A stretch of 64,000 nucleotides of DNA from NCBI GenBank assembly GCA_030647905.1, contig JAUSJA010000026.1:62001-126000 (forward strand). Reading direction: 5' to 3'. Every line of letters starts with the position of its first letter. Position 1 is the first letter of the stretch. A model generated the notes under the pieces. It saw only the letters and a program-made list of their open reading frames with translations. It did no database searches and had not been told where the DNA came from. This stretch comes from Gemmatimonadaceae bacterium (GTDB lineage Bacteria > Gemmatimonadota > Gemmatimonadetes > Gemmatimonadales > Gemmatimonadaceae). The translations under genes and the position numbers were made by a program. Below are positions 32,270 through 42,233 of this stretch, in pieces.

Positions 32270-34747
32270 CTACCCGCTACCGGCAACGATGTTCAGGAGC
32301 CGGCCCGGCACGAAGATGATCTTCCTCGGCTCCGATCCGTTCAGGAATTTCGCCAGCGATTCCTCGGCGAGCGCGGCGGCGACTGCATCGTCCTGACCGA
32401 TGTCGCGCGGGACGCTGAGCTTGCCGCGCGTCTTGCCGTTGATCTGCACTACGAGGTCGAATTTCTCGGCGGAGGCGAGCGCGGAGTCGAATACCGGCCA
32501 CCCCGCGTCGAAGACGCTTCCGACGTGGCCGAGCTTCTCCCACAGCTCCTCGGCGATGTGCGGCGCGAACGGCGAGACGAGCTGAACCAGCGGCTCGACT
32601 TCCGCGCGCACGGGTGTGCGCTCGCCGCGACGGAGCGCGTTCATGTACTCCATCATCGCGGCGATCGCGGTGTTGTAGCTGAGACGCGAGATGTCGCCGC
32701 CGACCTTTCTGATCGTCTGATGCAGCTTGCGCATGACGTCCTGATCGGCGGCGCGATCGGGTGCAGGCAAATCGCACACAACCGCCACTGACGCCCACAG
32801 CCGATCGAGGAACCGCTTCGCGCCGGAGATGCTGGCGTCGCGGAAATCTCCCCCTTCCTCGAACGGGCCGAGGAACATGAGGTAGGTGCGGAACGCGTCG
32901 GCGCCCCACTTCTCGATGTAGCGATCGGGAATGACGACGTTGCCGCGGCTCTTCGACATCTTCGCGCCGTTCCTGATGATCAGCCCGTGCGCGCGGAATC
33001 GGACGAACGGCTCCTCGAAATCAATGATCCCCATGTCGCTGAGAACCATCGTCACGAAACGCGAGTAGAGCAGGTGCAGCACGGCGTGCTCGTTGCCCCC
33101 GATGTAGCTGTCCACCGGCAGCCACTTCTTCGTCAGCGTTGCGTCAAATGGAACTTCGTCGATCCCGACGCTCGGGTAGCGGAGAAAGTACCACGCGCTG
33201 TCGAGGAAAGTGTCCGACACGTCCGTCTCACGCCGCGCCATCTTCCCGCACTGCGGGCACGGGACGCGGTACCAGTCTTTGTGGCGCGCGAGTGGAGACA
33301 CGCCGGAGTCGTCCGGCTTGAAGTCGTCCACGTGCGGCAGAACCACCGGCAGATCCTTCTCCGGCACCGGCACCGCGCCGTGGTCGTCGCAATAGATGAT
33401 GGGAATTGGCGGGCCCCAGTACCGCTGGCGCGAGATGCACCAGTCGTGCAACCGGAAATTGATCACCGGCTTGCCCGCCTGCTTCTCTTCGAGCATCGTG
33501 ATGATCTCGCGCTTGGCTGTCGCGACAGTCATTCCGTCGAATTTTCCGGAATTCACGATGATCCCGCGTTCGTTTTCCGTGAAGGCGGCGGCAAGCGGAG
33601 CGGCCGGATCCTCGCCTTCGCCACAGACGACACGTACGATCGGCAGACCGAACACCTTCGCAAATTCGAAATCGCGCTCGTCGTGTCCGGGCACGGCCAT
33701 GATCGCGCCGGTGCCGTACTCCATCAGCACGTAATCGGAAATCCAGATCGGTATCTCTTCGCCGGTCGCCGGATTCGTCGCGTGCACGCCCGTGAACACG
33801 CCGCTCTTTTGGATGTTCGACTTGCGGCTGACGACGTCCTGCTTCGCGCTCCGCGCGAGATACTGGTCCACGGCGCTCCTGTAGAGACCGCCCGTGAGCC
33901 ACGACACCATCGGATGCTCCGGCGCAATCACCAGATACGTGGCGCCGAAGACAGTGTCGGGACGCGTGGTGAAGACGCGAATCGACTGCTCTTCGCCGTT
34001 CCGCCTGACCGGGAACGACAGCTCGGCGCCTTCCGACCGCCCGATCCAGTTCCGCTGCGCCGTCTTCGTCGTCTCCGACCAGTCGAGCTTATCGAGGTTG
34101 GCGAGGAGACGCTGCGCGTAGTCACTGATCCTGAAGAACCACTGGCTCAGGAAACGCTGCTCGACCGGCGTGTCGCACCGCTCGCACGCGCCGCCGATGA
34201 CCTGCTCGTTTGCCAGCACTGTCTTGCAGCTCGGACACCAGTTGACCGCCGCCTGCTTCTTGTAGGCGAGCCCATGCTTCAGGAGCTGCAGGAAGACCCA
34301 TTGCGTCCACTTGTAATAATCCGGATCGGTGGTGGACAGCGATTTGGACCAGTCAACCATCAGCCCGGCCCGTTCCAGCTGGCGCCTGAAGTTCGAGATG
34401 TTCTGCGGAATCAGGTCCGTCGGGTGCTTCCCGACCTTCAGGGCGTAGTTCTCGGAGTGAATCCCGAACGCGTCGTAGCCCAGCGGCTCGAAGACGTTGT
34501 GCCCCTGGAGCCTCTGGAATCGTCCATATATGTCGTTCCCCACGAACGCGAAGAGGTTGCCGACATGCAGCCCCTCGGCGGACGGGTAGGGGAACATCAT
34601 GAGCGCGTAGAACGGGTCGGGAGCGTTGGCGACGTCGGTTGTATTCGTCTGCATTTCGCGCCAGCTCTGCTGCCACTTCTGCTCGACGGTCGCGGGGTCG
34701 TACCCCGCGGTCTCTTCGATCGGGTCGGGATTCACCGAATTGTCCAT
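32270..34747 (-). CDS. leuS: Leucine-tRNA ligase
   Basis: A full-length 825-residue class Ia synthetase that charges leucine to tRNA-Leu. The HIGH-type motif is PSAEGLHVGN (about 53-62) and the KMSKS motif is KMSKSRGNVV (about 598). The connective polypeptide editing domain includes FTTRPDTVFGATYLV and ends at MAVPGHDERD. The C-terminal leucine-specific region ends with VQINGKTRGKLSVPRDI. No T-box was seen in the 40-base gap to the divergent chemoreceptor gene. Confidence 0.97.
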   Translation of the reverse strand: MDNSVNPDPIEETAGYDPATVEQKWQQSWREMQTNTTDVANAPDPFYALMMFPYPSAEGLHVGNLFAFVGNDIYGRFQRLQGHNVFEPLGYDAFGIHSENYALKVGKHPTDLIPQNISNFRRQLERAGLMVDWSKSLSTTDPDYYKWTQWVFLQLLKHGLAYKKQAAVNWCPSCKTVLANEQVIGGACERCDTPVEQRFLSQWFFRISDYAQRLLANLDKLDWSETTKTAQRNWIGRSEGAELSFPVRRNGEEQSIRVFTTRPDTVFGATYLVIAPEHPMVSWLTGGLYRSAVDQYLARSAKQDVVSRKSNIQKSGVFTGVHATNPATGEEIPIWISDYVLMEYGTGAIMAVPGHDERDFEFAKVFGLPIVRVVCGEGEDPAAPLAAAFTENERGIIVNSGKFDGMTVATAKREIITMLEEKQAGKPVINFRLHDWCISRQRYWGPPIPIIYCDDHGAVPVPEKDLPVVLPHVDDFKPDDSGVSPLARHKDWYRVPCPQCGKMARRETDVSDTFLDSAWYFLRYPSVGIDEVPFDATLTKKWLPVDSYIGGNEHAVLHLLYSRFVTMVLSDMGIIDFEEPFVRFRAHGLIIRNGAKMSKSRGNVVIPDRYIEKWGADAFRTYLMFLGPFEEGGDFRDASISGAKRFLDRLWASVAVVCDLPAPDRAADQDVMRKLHQTIRKVGGDISRLSYNTAIAAMMEYMNALRRGERTPVRAEVEPLVQLVSPFAPHIAEELWEKLGHVGSVFDAGWPVFDSALASAEKFDLVVQINGKTRGKLSVPRDIGQDDAVAAALAEESLAKFLNGSEPRKIIFVPGRLLNIVAGSG

Positions 34748-34787
34748 GGTTACAAAGTAGCGTCACCGTTCCACTCTTTCATCATCC

Positions 34788-36257
34788 ATGCACCAGCTAT
34801 CGCCGATGGGCCCCGCATTTCAGCTCGATGGGACGGAGCGGACACACACGCCCTCATGGGACCGAATCCCCATCGTCGAGATCAAATCCGATGGCATTCT
34901 GAGCCCGATCGTCGGGCTGCTCCAGCGCCAGGCAGCCTTCGTCATCGTCTTCTCGATCTCCGTCGTCCATGTTGGGATCGGGTGGATGGCTTACCGGCTC
35001 TTCCACCTTCTGTCGCCCGACGTTCAGCGCGCCTTCCTCGCTTCTGGCGACGTGCGATGGACGATCGCCGTGGGAGCGATCTGGGTAGTCGGGCTGCTGG
35101 TCATGGCTTCGCTCTTGGTGCTCCGGCTGATCAACGCGCACATCACTGCCCCGATCGCCGAGCTGGCGCGCGTGTCTGAAGCGGTGGCAGGCGGTGAGCT
35201 CGCGGTTCCTTTCGTTGCATCGGCCACCAACAACGAGGTCGGTCGGCTGAGCCGGGCGACTTCCTCCATGATCATCGCCTTGCGCAGGCTCGCCGCGACG
35301 ATGCGGTCATCTGCCCGTGATACCAGTGCTCTGTCCGCTCAGATCACGGCTGCCTCCGAGAATATGGCGGCAGCAGCGCAACAGACAGCCGCCACTTCAA
35401 GCGCACTTAGCCAGGAATCGAAGGAAATGGCCCGAACCATCAACGAGATCGCGGCCGATGCCGCAAAGCTCGAGGAAGTTTCGAGCTCACTCCGAGGGAG
35501 GGCCCAGGAAGGGCTCCGACGAGAGCGCCACCTCCGCAACCTGGCCCAGGAGAACCGCGCCCGCCTCGACGACAGCTCGCGCGCTCTCGAGATGCTGACC
35601 TTCGACGCCAGCGCCAGCGCCGAGTCCATTGACGCCCTCGCCACCGCCGTGGACGAGATCCGCGCCTTCCTCACGCTGGTCCAGAAGATCTCGCGCCAGT
35701 CCAAGCTCCTTGCCCTCAATGCCGCGATGGAAGCCGCCCGGGCCGGTGAGCAGGGCCAAGGTTTCGGGGTCGTCGCCGACGAGGTGCGCCGTCTGGCCGC
35801 CGATTCAGCCGAAGCGGCTGAGCGTACCGACCTTCTCGCTCGCGCCATGGCTGAGCGGGTGGGGCGGTCCCGCGAGTCGGCCGCTCGCACGCTGTCGACG
35901 CTTCAGACGGTGAACGATGCGACGCACCACGGCCGCCAGTCCTTCCTCCAGGTGGAGCAGGGCGTCATCGACGCCGAGAAGTGGAGCGGCGCGATCGAGA
36001 GCGCCGTGGAGGAGTCCGGGCGTCTGGTTGTGGACATGACCCGCCGTCTCGACAACCTGGCTCTCGGCACTCAGGGCTTCGCCAGCGCCGTGCATCAGGT
36101 CGCCACCGCGAGCGAGGAGCAGAGCGGCAACATCGATCAGATCGCGTTGGCCGCGAACTCGCTGAGCGCCGCCGCCCGCAAGGTCGTCCAGATCGCGGGG
36201 ACGTTCCGGCTTGGCGAGGCGGCAACGCCCTGGGACATGCAGGAGGTCAGTCCGTAG
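34788..36257 (+). CDS. Methyl-accepting chemotaxis protein lacking a periplasmic sensor
   Basis: A 489-residue receptor with two transmembrane helices (about 46-76 and 91-114) separated by only about 15 residues, so there is no folded periplasmic domain. A HAMP linker follows (about 115-165), and the long coiled coil carries the signalling tip [20 protein letters not shown] at about 305-325, the contact site for CheA and CheW. It should sense a cytoplasmic or membrane cue, or work with another sensor. No other chemotaxis gene is in the window. Its end overlaps the converging asparaginase-family gene by 11 bases. Confidence 0.9.
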   Translation: MHQLSPMGPAFQLDGTERTHTPSWDRIPIVEIKSDGILSPIVGLLQRQAAFVIVFSISVVHVGIGWMAYRLFHLLSPDVQRAFLASGDVRWTIAVGAIWVVGLLVMASLLVLRLINAHITAPIAELARVSEAVAGGELAVPFVASATNNEVGRLSRATSSMIIALRRLAATMRSSARDTSALSAQITAASENMAAAAQQTAATSSALSQESKEMARTINEIAADAAKLEEVSSSLRGRAQEGLRRERHLRNLAQENRARLDDSSRALEMLTFDASASAESIDALATAVDEIRAFLTLVQKISRQSKLLALNAAMEAARAGEQGQGFGVVADEVRRLAADSAEAAERTDLLARAMAERVGRSRESAARTLSTLQTVNDATHHGRQSFLQVEQGVIDAEKWSGAIESAVEESGRLVVDMTRRLDNLALGTQGFASAVHQVATASEEQSGNIDQIALAANSLSAAARKVVQIAGTFRLGEAATPWDMQEVSP

Positions 36258-37368
36258 CCTTACCCTCGAACGCCGGCTCCATCTCGAACGTCTGGGCACC
36301 GTTCTCGGTGCAGATGGCGTAGCTGCCGGCCTTGTACATCCCGACGCCCGCGTACCGGCCCTGTTTGTCGAGGGCGTAGAAGCTCATCCCGAAGTTCGGC
36401 AGCCCGCGGCTGTTGAGCAGTCGCTTCTCGACTGTGTTCTTCGCGATCCGTTTGCACACGTCGATCATCGCGTCCCTGGGATGCATGCCCTTACGCATGT
36501 TATCCACGATCACGTACGACGAAAGGTTGTACAGATTTGCTTCACCGCGTCCCGTGGATCCCGCTGCCCCGACGTCGTTGTCCACGTAGAGACCCGCACC
36601 GAGTATCGGTGAGTCGCCGACACGTCCGGGGACCTTCCACGCAAGACCGCTGGTCGTCGTCACACCGCAGATCTCGCCCTTCGCGTTGATTGCGTCACAA
36701 TTGATGGTTCCGTAGATGTGCTCGGCGTCGAGCAGGCCCTCGGCTACCATCTCGTGGCGTACGCGCATTTCGGCCGCGGCGCGCGCATTTGGATCCAGAT
36801 AGTGAAGCGGATCGGTGCGCCGCTTCCACTCGAGCCACTTCGCTCGCGAGTTCGGCGTGTTGAGATCGTCTTCGACCGTGAACCCGAGCTTGCGCGCAAA
36901 ATCCTGCGCGCCCTTTCCGGCAAGCAGATGGTGATCGGTCTGCAGCATCACTTCCTTCGCGACGTTCGCCGGCGTGCGAATGCCTTCGATTCCCGCCACT
37001 CCACCAGCGCGCTTTTTCGGACCGTGCATCACGCACGAGTCGAGCTGCACGACGCCGTCGGCGTTCGGAAGTCCGCCGTAACCCACGCTGTCATCGAGCG
37101 GATCGAGCTCCACGATGTTTACGCCCGCGACAACCGCGTCGAGCACGTCGGAGCCGCCGGTGATCATGCTGAACGCCTTTTCCACCGCCGTTTGTGATCC
37201 GCCATTCCTGAAACGATTGCCGTTGCCGGAGGCGATCACGAGCGGCTTCGCGGCCGATCGCGTGATGACTGCCGGCGCCTCCGTCATGCCCGTCGCGGGG
37301 ATCGCCAGTGAGAGTCCTGCTGCCGCGCCGACGACGACAAAATCGCGGCGGTTGATGTTCTGAGTCAT
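36247..37368 (-). CDS. Asparaginase/aspartylglucosaminidase family Ntn-hydrolase, exported
   Basis: The start ATG 37368 gives a 373-residue precursor with a twin-arginine-like signal ([13 protein letters not shown]). The Ntn-hydrolase fold is shown by [22 protein letters not shown] in the first half, a G-T junction in [13 protein letters not shown] for self-cleavage that exposes the threonine nucleophile, and [26 protein letters not shown] for substrate binding. Family members release aspartate from asparagine, isoaspartyl peptides or N-linked GlcNAc-asparagine. It is divergent from aspartate ammonia-lyase, which would use its product. Confidence 0.88.
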   Translation of the reverse strand: MTQNINRRDFVVVGAAAGLSLAIPATGMTEAPAVITRSAAKPLVIASGNGNRFRNGGSQTAVEKAFSMITGGSDVLDAVVAGVNIVELDPLDDSVGYGGLPNADGVVQLDSCVMHGPKKRAGGVAGIEGIRTPANVAKEVMLQTDHHLLAGKGAQDFARKLGFTVEDDLNTPNSRAKWLEWKRRTDPLHYLDPNARAAAEMRVRHEMVAEGLLDAEHIYGTINCDAINAKGEICGVTTTSGLAWKVPGRVGDSPILGAGLYVDNDVGAAGSTGRGEANLYNLSSYVIVDNMRKGMHPRDAMIDVCKRIAKNTVEKRLLNSRGLPNFGMSFYALDKQGRYAGVGMYKAGSYAICTENGAQTFEMEPAFEGKATD

Positions 37369-37438
37369 GACGATCCGTGTGATGGTGAAGGGGGTTGTCT
37401 TAAAAAATGTACGACTCCGATGTAGTTTGACGCTATCC

Positions 37439-38887
37439 ATGACGACCCCCGCAAATAATTCGCGGCATAAGAACGAGAGCCCAACCGGCCTCACCGCCGC
37501 TACACGCCGCGAGCACGACCTGCTTGGCGAGCGCGACGTTCCGCAGAATGCGCTCTATGGCGTGCAGACTCTCAGGGCGATGGAGAACTTCGCCATCAGC
37601 GGCGTCGAGCTGAGCGAATTCCCGACTCTCGTGAGCGCCATCGCCGCCGTGAAGGAAGCGGCAGCCGAGTCGAACCGCGATCTGGGGCTGCTCAATGCGC
37701 CGATCGCGCAAGCGATAATTGACGCGTGCCGCGAGATCCGCAGCGGGCTGCATCACGAGCACTTCCGCGTGGACATGATTCAGGGTGGTGCCGGGACCTC
37801 GACGAACATGAACGCCAATGAGGTCATCGCCAATCGAGCCCTCGAGCTGATGGGTCACGAGCGCGGGCAGTACGACATCATCAGCCCCAACAGTCACGTC
37901 AACCTCAGCCAGTCCACCAACGACGTCTATCCGACGGCGATCAAGCTGGCGATGCATTCGAGCATTGACGACCTGAAGGAAGCGATGGGCGCCCTCGCCG
38001 GCGCGTTCCTGCTCAAGGGCGAAGAGTTCGCGCCACACGTCAAGATGGGACGCACGCAGCTTCAGGACGCGGTCCCCATGACGCTCGGCCAGGAGTTCAC
38101 TGCTTTCGCGCACACGATGCTCGAGGACGTGGACCGACTCACCGAGGCGCAGGCGCTGATTCGCGAGATCAACATGGGCGCGACCGCGATCGGCACCGGC
38201 ATCACCGCGACGCGGGGCTACGCCGAATCCGTTCGCCAGCATCTGGCGCGAATCACCGGACTGCAACTGATCACTGCGCCCGACCTGGTCGAGGCGACGT
38301 CCGACACCGGAGTGTTCGTTCAGCTCTCCGGCGTGCTGAAGCGCTGTGCGGTCAAGCTGTCGAAGATCTGCAACGATCTGCGCCTGTTGAGCTCGGGCCC
38401 GCGCGCGGGGTTTGGTGAGATCAATCTTCCGGCGATGCAGCCGGGCTCGTCCATCATGCCGGGCAAGGTGAACCCCGTGATTCCCGAGGTCGTGAACCAG
38501 GTGTGCTTCGACATCATCGGCGGCGACGTCACGGTGACGCTCGCGGCCGAAGGCGGCCAGCTCCAGCTCAATGTTTTCGAGCCGATCATCGCATTTCGGC
38601 TTCTCAGGGGGATGATTATCCTCACACGGGCATGCGAGACTTTGCAGACCAGGTGCGTCGCAGGGATCACGGCGAACGTGGAGCGGATGCGGTATTTCGT
38701 CGAGCATTCGATCGGGATCGTGACCGCGCTCGTGCCAATCCTCGGATACGAGAAGGCCACGGAGATCGCAAAGGAAGCGCTCGATTCTGGACGCGGCGTC
38801 TACGATCTCGTGTGCGATCGCGGAATGATGACGCGGGAAGAGCTGGACCGCGCGCTGAATCCCGAGGCGATGACCGCGCCGCGCTAG
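37439..38887 (+). CDS. aspA: Aspartate ammonia-lyase
   Basis: A 482-residue enzyme of the aspartase/fumarase superfamily that converts aspartate to fumarate and ammonia. It shows the conserved regions GAGTSTNMNANEVIANRA, SQSTNDVYPTA, GRTQLQDAVPMTLGQEF and the flexible-loop signature GSSIMPGKVNPVIPEV. The ATG at 37439 is 70 bases from the divergent asparaginase-family gene, so the two may share control and together turn asparagine-derived material into a TCA-cycle acid. Fumarase is the alternative, but overall similarity favours AspA. Confidence 0.9.
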   Translation: MTTPANNSRHKNESPTGLTAATRREHDLLGERDVPQNALYGVQTLRAMENFAISGVELSEFPTLVSAIAAVKEAAAESNRDLGLLNAPIAQAIIDACREIRSGLHHEHFRVDMIQGGAGTSTNMNANEVIANRALELMGHERGQYDIISPNSHVNLSQSTNDVYPTAIKLAMHSSIDDLKEAMGALAGAFLLKGEEFAPHVKMGRTQLQDAVPMTLGQEFTAFAHTMLEDVDRLTEAQALIREINMGATAIGTGITATRGYAESVRQHLARITGLQLITAPDLVEATSDTGVFVQLSGVLKRCAVKLSKICNDLRLLSSGPRAGFGEINLPAMQPGSSIMPGKVNPVIPEVVNQVCFDIIGGDVTVTLAAEGGQLQLNVFEPIIAFRLLRGMIILTRACETLQTRCVAGITANVERMRYFVEHSIGIVTALVPILGYEKATEIAKEALDSGRGVYDLVCDRGMMTREELDRALNPEAMTAPR

Positions 38888-38891
38888 GGAG

Positions 38892-38921
38892 ACGGCTGTC
38901 TGTCACACGGCTGTCTGTCAC
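38892..38921. repeat. Perfect tandem repeat, 15 bases twice
   Basis: ACGGCTGTCTGTCAC occurs twice head to tail directly after the aspA stop, followed by a partial ACTCCC. It is non-coding and may be a copy of a dispersed element. Confidence 0.7.
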
Positions 38922-38975
38922 ACTCCCAATGTGTCATGGCAGGCGTTAGCTTCCAGCAGTTTTTACCACCCGTGG

Positions 38976-39007
38976 AGCGCCCTGTTTCCCCCCGTTGGGG
39001 CGCTTTT
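38976..39007 (+). terminator. Terminator-like hairpin between aspA and coxB
   Basis: AGCGCCC (38976-38982) pairs with GGGCGCT (38998-39004), followed by four T. It lies 26 bases before the coxB ATG, so besides ending aspA it could attenuate the oxidase operon. Confidence 0.5.
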
Positions 39008-39032
39008 GAAACGACGGCCTAAAGGACCTGGA

Positions 39033-40358
39033 ATGAAAGGCAATTCCCGCCTGCGCCAACTTGCGTGGTTCGGCTCTATGGCTGTGCTCGCCTTCGCGCT
39101 CGCAGCCTGTGCACAGACTTACCCGAATACGGTGTTCGAGCCCAGATCGGAGACCGGGCGAGCGATAGACGTCCTATGGGACCGGCTGCTTCTCATCGGC
39201 ACCATCGTATTCATTCTGGTCGAGCTGGCGCTGGTCTATGTAGTCATCCGCTATCGTCGCCGGCCCACCGATACAGGCAAGCCGCCGCAGACGCACGGGC
39301 ACACAGTCCTCGAGGTCATCTGGACGCTCATTCCCGCATTCATCCTTCTCTTCATCGCCGTGCCGACGGTGAAGACGATTTTCCAGACCCAGGCGAGAGT
39401 CGCTACGGGAACACTCGATATCGAGGTGATCGGACACCAGTGGTGGTGGGAGTTCCGTTATCCCGAGTACAACGTCGTCACCGCGAACGAGATCTACATC
39501 CCCACCGGGCGTACGGTGAATTTCAAGATGACGTCGAACGACGTCATCCATTCGTTCTGGGTTCCCCAGCTCGCCGGAAAGCGCGACGCCATCACGAACC
39601 GCACGAATTACCTCTGGTTCACGCCGGATTCCTCTCTCGGACCGTCGGTATGGAACGGCTTCTGTACCGAGTACTGCGGCACCTCTCACGCCAAGATGCA
39701 CTTCCGTGTATTCACGGTTAAGCCGGACCAGTTCGCGAGCTGGATCGCGGGCCAGCAGAAGCCGGCGGCGTTCGGAGCAGTCGCTACCGCGCCGCAGCCG
39801 ATGCTTCCGGCATTCCCCGGGTCGAGGGAAAGGATGACCGGGGTCGAGGGCGGAGCAGCGCACGCGAGCCCCGCCGCGACCTCATCCCCTTCTCCTGCTC
39901 CGGCAACCGGAGTCGCGACAGCAAGCCTCGCTTCCGGTTACACTTTCCCGCGCAACCAGGCGGAGTTCGACTACGCCAAGCCCCATACACCGGTGCCCGC
40001 GGGACTCACGTTCACGAAAGGGCTCACCGGAAACGCCGCCCGCGGACAGCAGGTCTATTCGTCGACCGCATGCATCGGGTGTCACGTCGTCAACGGCAAC
40101 CCGATGTCAATGGGAGTCGTCGGACCGAACCTGACGCACTTCGGATCGCGCGCCACCATCGGTGCGGGCAGCTTCCCGAACACGCCCGCATATCTCGCGC
40201 TGTGGATCAAGAACGCCCGCGCGATGAAACCCGGCATCCTGATGCCGACGCTCGGAAAGAATCAGTACGACCCCCAGCTCAAGCAGCCGGTGACCACGGG
40301 TGGGCTCGACGACCAGCAGATCGCTGACATCGTCGCCTACCTGATGTCGTTGAAGTAA
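39033..40358 (+). CDS. coxB: Cytochrome c oxidase subunit II with fused cytochrome c (caa3)
   Basis: The start ATG 39033 follows an AAAGGA site; a longer frame from 38931 lacks one. A lipobox-type LAAC signal is followed by two transmembrane helices (about 47-70 and 87-107), the CuA domain with QWWWEFRYPEYN and FCTEYCGTSHAKMHF (the C-x3-C-x3-H-x2-M ligands), an Ala/Pro/Ser-rich linker and a cytochrome c domain with the heme site CIGCH (about residue 350). This 441-residue fusion is the electron-entry subunit of a caa3-type terminal oxidase. It starts the operon coxBACD-ctaG. Confidence 0.95.
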   Translation: MKGNSRLRQLAWFGSMAVLAFALAACAQTYPNTVFEPRSETGRAIDVLWDRLLLIGTIVFILVELALVYVVIRYRRRPTDTGKPPQTHGHTVLEVIWTLIPAFILLFIAVPTVKTIFQTQARVATGTLDIEVIGHQWWWEFRYPEYNVVTANEIYIPTGRTVNFKMTSNDVIHSFWVPQLAGKRDAITNRTNYLWFTPDSSLGPSVWNGFCTEYCGTSHAKMHFRVFTVKPDQFASWIAGQQKPAAFGAVATAPQPMLPAFPGSRERMTGVEGGAAHASPAATSSPSPAPATGVATASLASGYTFPRNQAEFDYAKPHTPVPAGLTFTKGLTGNAARGQQVYSSTACIGCHVVNGNPMSMGVVGPNLTHFGSRATIGAGSFPNTPAYLALWIKNARAMKPGILMPTLGKNQYDPQLKQPVTTGGLDDQQIADIVAYLMSLK

Positions 40359-40372
40359 GAGGAAATAACAGA

Positions 40373-42229
40373 ATGGCCACGACAGCTGTGCCCAGCCACC
40401 CGGTTCATCACGCAGCAACTGCGTACGATGAGCATTCCGGAATATGGGGCTGGCTCACAACGGTAGATCACAAGCGAATCGGAGTGCTGTATCTCTACAC
40501 GGCACTCGTCTTCTTCATAATTGGCGGGCTCGAAGCCGTCATCATCCGCGCCCAGCTCCAGGGCCCGAACGGTAGCGTCGTCTCGGCAGAGACCTACAAC
40601 CAGCTGTTCACGATGCATGGCACGACGATGGTCTTCCTCGCGATCATGCCGTTGTCGGCCGCGTTCTTCAACTTCCTGATTCCGCTGCAGATCGGAGCGC
40701 GCGACGTCGCGTTCCCGCGGCTCAACGCGTTCAGCTACTGGGTCTACCTGTTCGGCGGCATCTTCATCACGATCCCGATTCTCTTCCATGTTGCTCCGAA
40801 CGGCGGATGGTTCGGCTACGCGCCGCTCACGACGAAACCGTTCTCGCCCGGGATCAATATCGATTTCTGGGTGATCGGCATCCAGATCCTCGGCGTCTCC
40901 TCGCTCGCCGCCGCGTTCAACTTCATCACGACCATCATCAACCTCCGCGCGCCGGGCATGACCCTCATGCGGATGCCGGTGTTCACATGGATGTCGTTCG
41001 TAGTGCAGTTCATGATCATCCTGGCGTTCCCCGTCATCACGGTCGCCCTCGTATTTCTGCTTTTCGACCGTTTTTTCGGAACACAGTTCTATGAAGTCGC
41101 GGCGGGTGCCGATCCGCTTCTCTGGCAGCACCTGTTCTGGATCTTCGGACACCCCGAGGTCTACATCCTGATCCTGCCGGCCTTCGGCCTGGTGTCGGAG
41201 GTCCTGCCGACATTCGCCCGCAAGCCGCTCTTCGGCTACCCGGTGGTGGTGTACTCGGGGGTGCTGATCGGCGTGCTCGGCTTCGGCGTCTGGGCGCACC
41301 ACATGTTCGCGGTGGGAATGGGGCCGATCGCCGACAGCATGTTCGCCATGTCCACGATGCTCATCGCTATTCCGACGGGCGTGAAGATCTTCAACTGGAT
41401 CGGCACGATGGCCCAGGGCCAGCTCCGGTTCACGACCGCGAACATGTTCGCCATCGGACTGATTTCGCTGTTCACGATTGGCGGAATCTCCGGAGTCATG
41501 CACTCGTCACCGCCCGCCGACCTGCAGCAGACGGACAGCTACTTCATCGTTGCGCACTTCCACTACGTGCTGTTCGGCGGCTCGATCATGGGAATCTTCG
41601 CCGGCATCTACCTCTACTTCCCGAAGATCACCGGCCGTCTGATGAACGAGAAGCTGGGCAAGGTCCACTTCTGGCTCAACTTCATCGCCATGAACCTTAC
41701 CTTCTTCCCGATGCATTTCTCGGGAATGCTCGGCATGCCGCGCCGCATCTACACGTACGACGCGGGCCAAGGCTGGGACACCTTCAACCTGATCTCGAGC
41801 ATCGGCGCTTATCTGCTCGTCGTCGCCACGGCGATCTTCCTGTTCAACTTCTTCCGCAGCAGGAAGAACGGCGAGGTCGCGGGCTCGAATCCGTGGGACG
41901 CCGGCACGCTCGAGTGGACGATTCCCTCTCCCGCTCCCGTGTACAACTTCGCCGTGATTCCGCAGGTGACGTCGCGCTACCCGCTGTGGGAAGGCAACGA
42001 GAAGGACGCCGAGAGCGCGCGGATCAATTCGCAGGAAGGCAGGACGGCGGAGGAGCTTCACATAGTTCTGCCGTACAACACCATCAAGCCCATGCTCGTC
42101 GCGGGCTCGATGGTCATCATGTTCTGCGGACTCATCGCGTCCAAAGCACTCATCTTCGTCGGCGCGGCCGCCATGGTCGCGGCGCTTTACAGCTGGCTGC
42201 TCAGCCCGCTCGAGCCGGAGCACCACTAA
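40373..42229 (+). CDS. coxA: Cytochrome c oxidase subunit I
   Basis: The catalytic subunit of the heme-copper oxidase, with about twelve transmembrane helices. It has the first heme ligand in HGTTMVFLAI, the CuB and proton-channel region FGHPEVYILILPAFG, the histidine pair HHMFAVGM, and the two distal histidines in HFHYVLFGGSIMG. The 618-residue length and GHPEVYI form place it with A-type oxidases. It couples O2 reduction to proton pumping and works with subunits II, III and IV around it. Confidence 0.97.
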   Translation: MATTAVPSHPVHHAATAYDEHSGIWGWLTTVDHKRIGVLYLYTALVFFIIGGLEAVIIRAQLQGPNGSVVSAETYNQLFTMHGTTMVFLAIMPLSAAFFNFLIPLQIGARDVAFPRLNAFSYWVYLFGGIFITIPILFHVAPNGGWFGYAPLTTKPFSPGINIDFWVIGIQILGVSSLAAAFNFITTIINLRAPGMTLMRMPVFTWMSFVVQFMIILAFPVITVALVFLLFDRFFGTQFYEVAAGADPLLWQHLFWIFGHPEVYILILPAFGLVSEVLPTFARKPLFGYPVVVYSGVLIGVLGFGVWAHHMFAVGMGPIADSMFAMSTMLIAIPTGVKIFNWIGTMAQGQLRFTTANMFAIGLISLFTIGGISGVMHSSPPADLQQTDSYFIVAHFHYVLFGGSIMGIFAGIYLYFPKITGRLMNEKLGKVHFWLNFIAMNLTFFPMHFSGMLGMPRRIYTYDAGQGWDTFNLISSIGAYLLVVATAIFLFNFFRSRKNGEVAGSNPWDAGTLEWTIPSPAPVYNFAVIPQVTSRYPLWEGNEKDAESARINSQEGRTAEELHIVLPYNTIKPMLVAGSMVIMFCGLIASKALIFVGAAAMVAALYSWLLSPLEPEHH

Positions 42230-42233
42230 AAAC

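Noticed and set aside
32987-35179. 730-residue open frame antisense to leuS
   Set aside because: Its composition (rich in Arg, His, Val and Glu) is that of an antisense shadow, and leuS is certain on the other strand.
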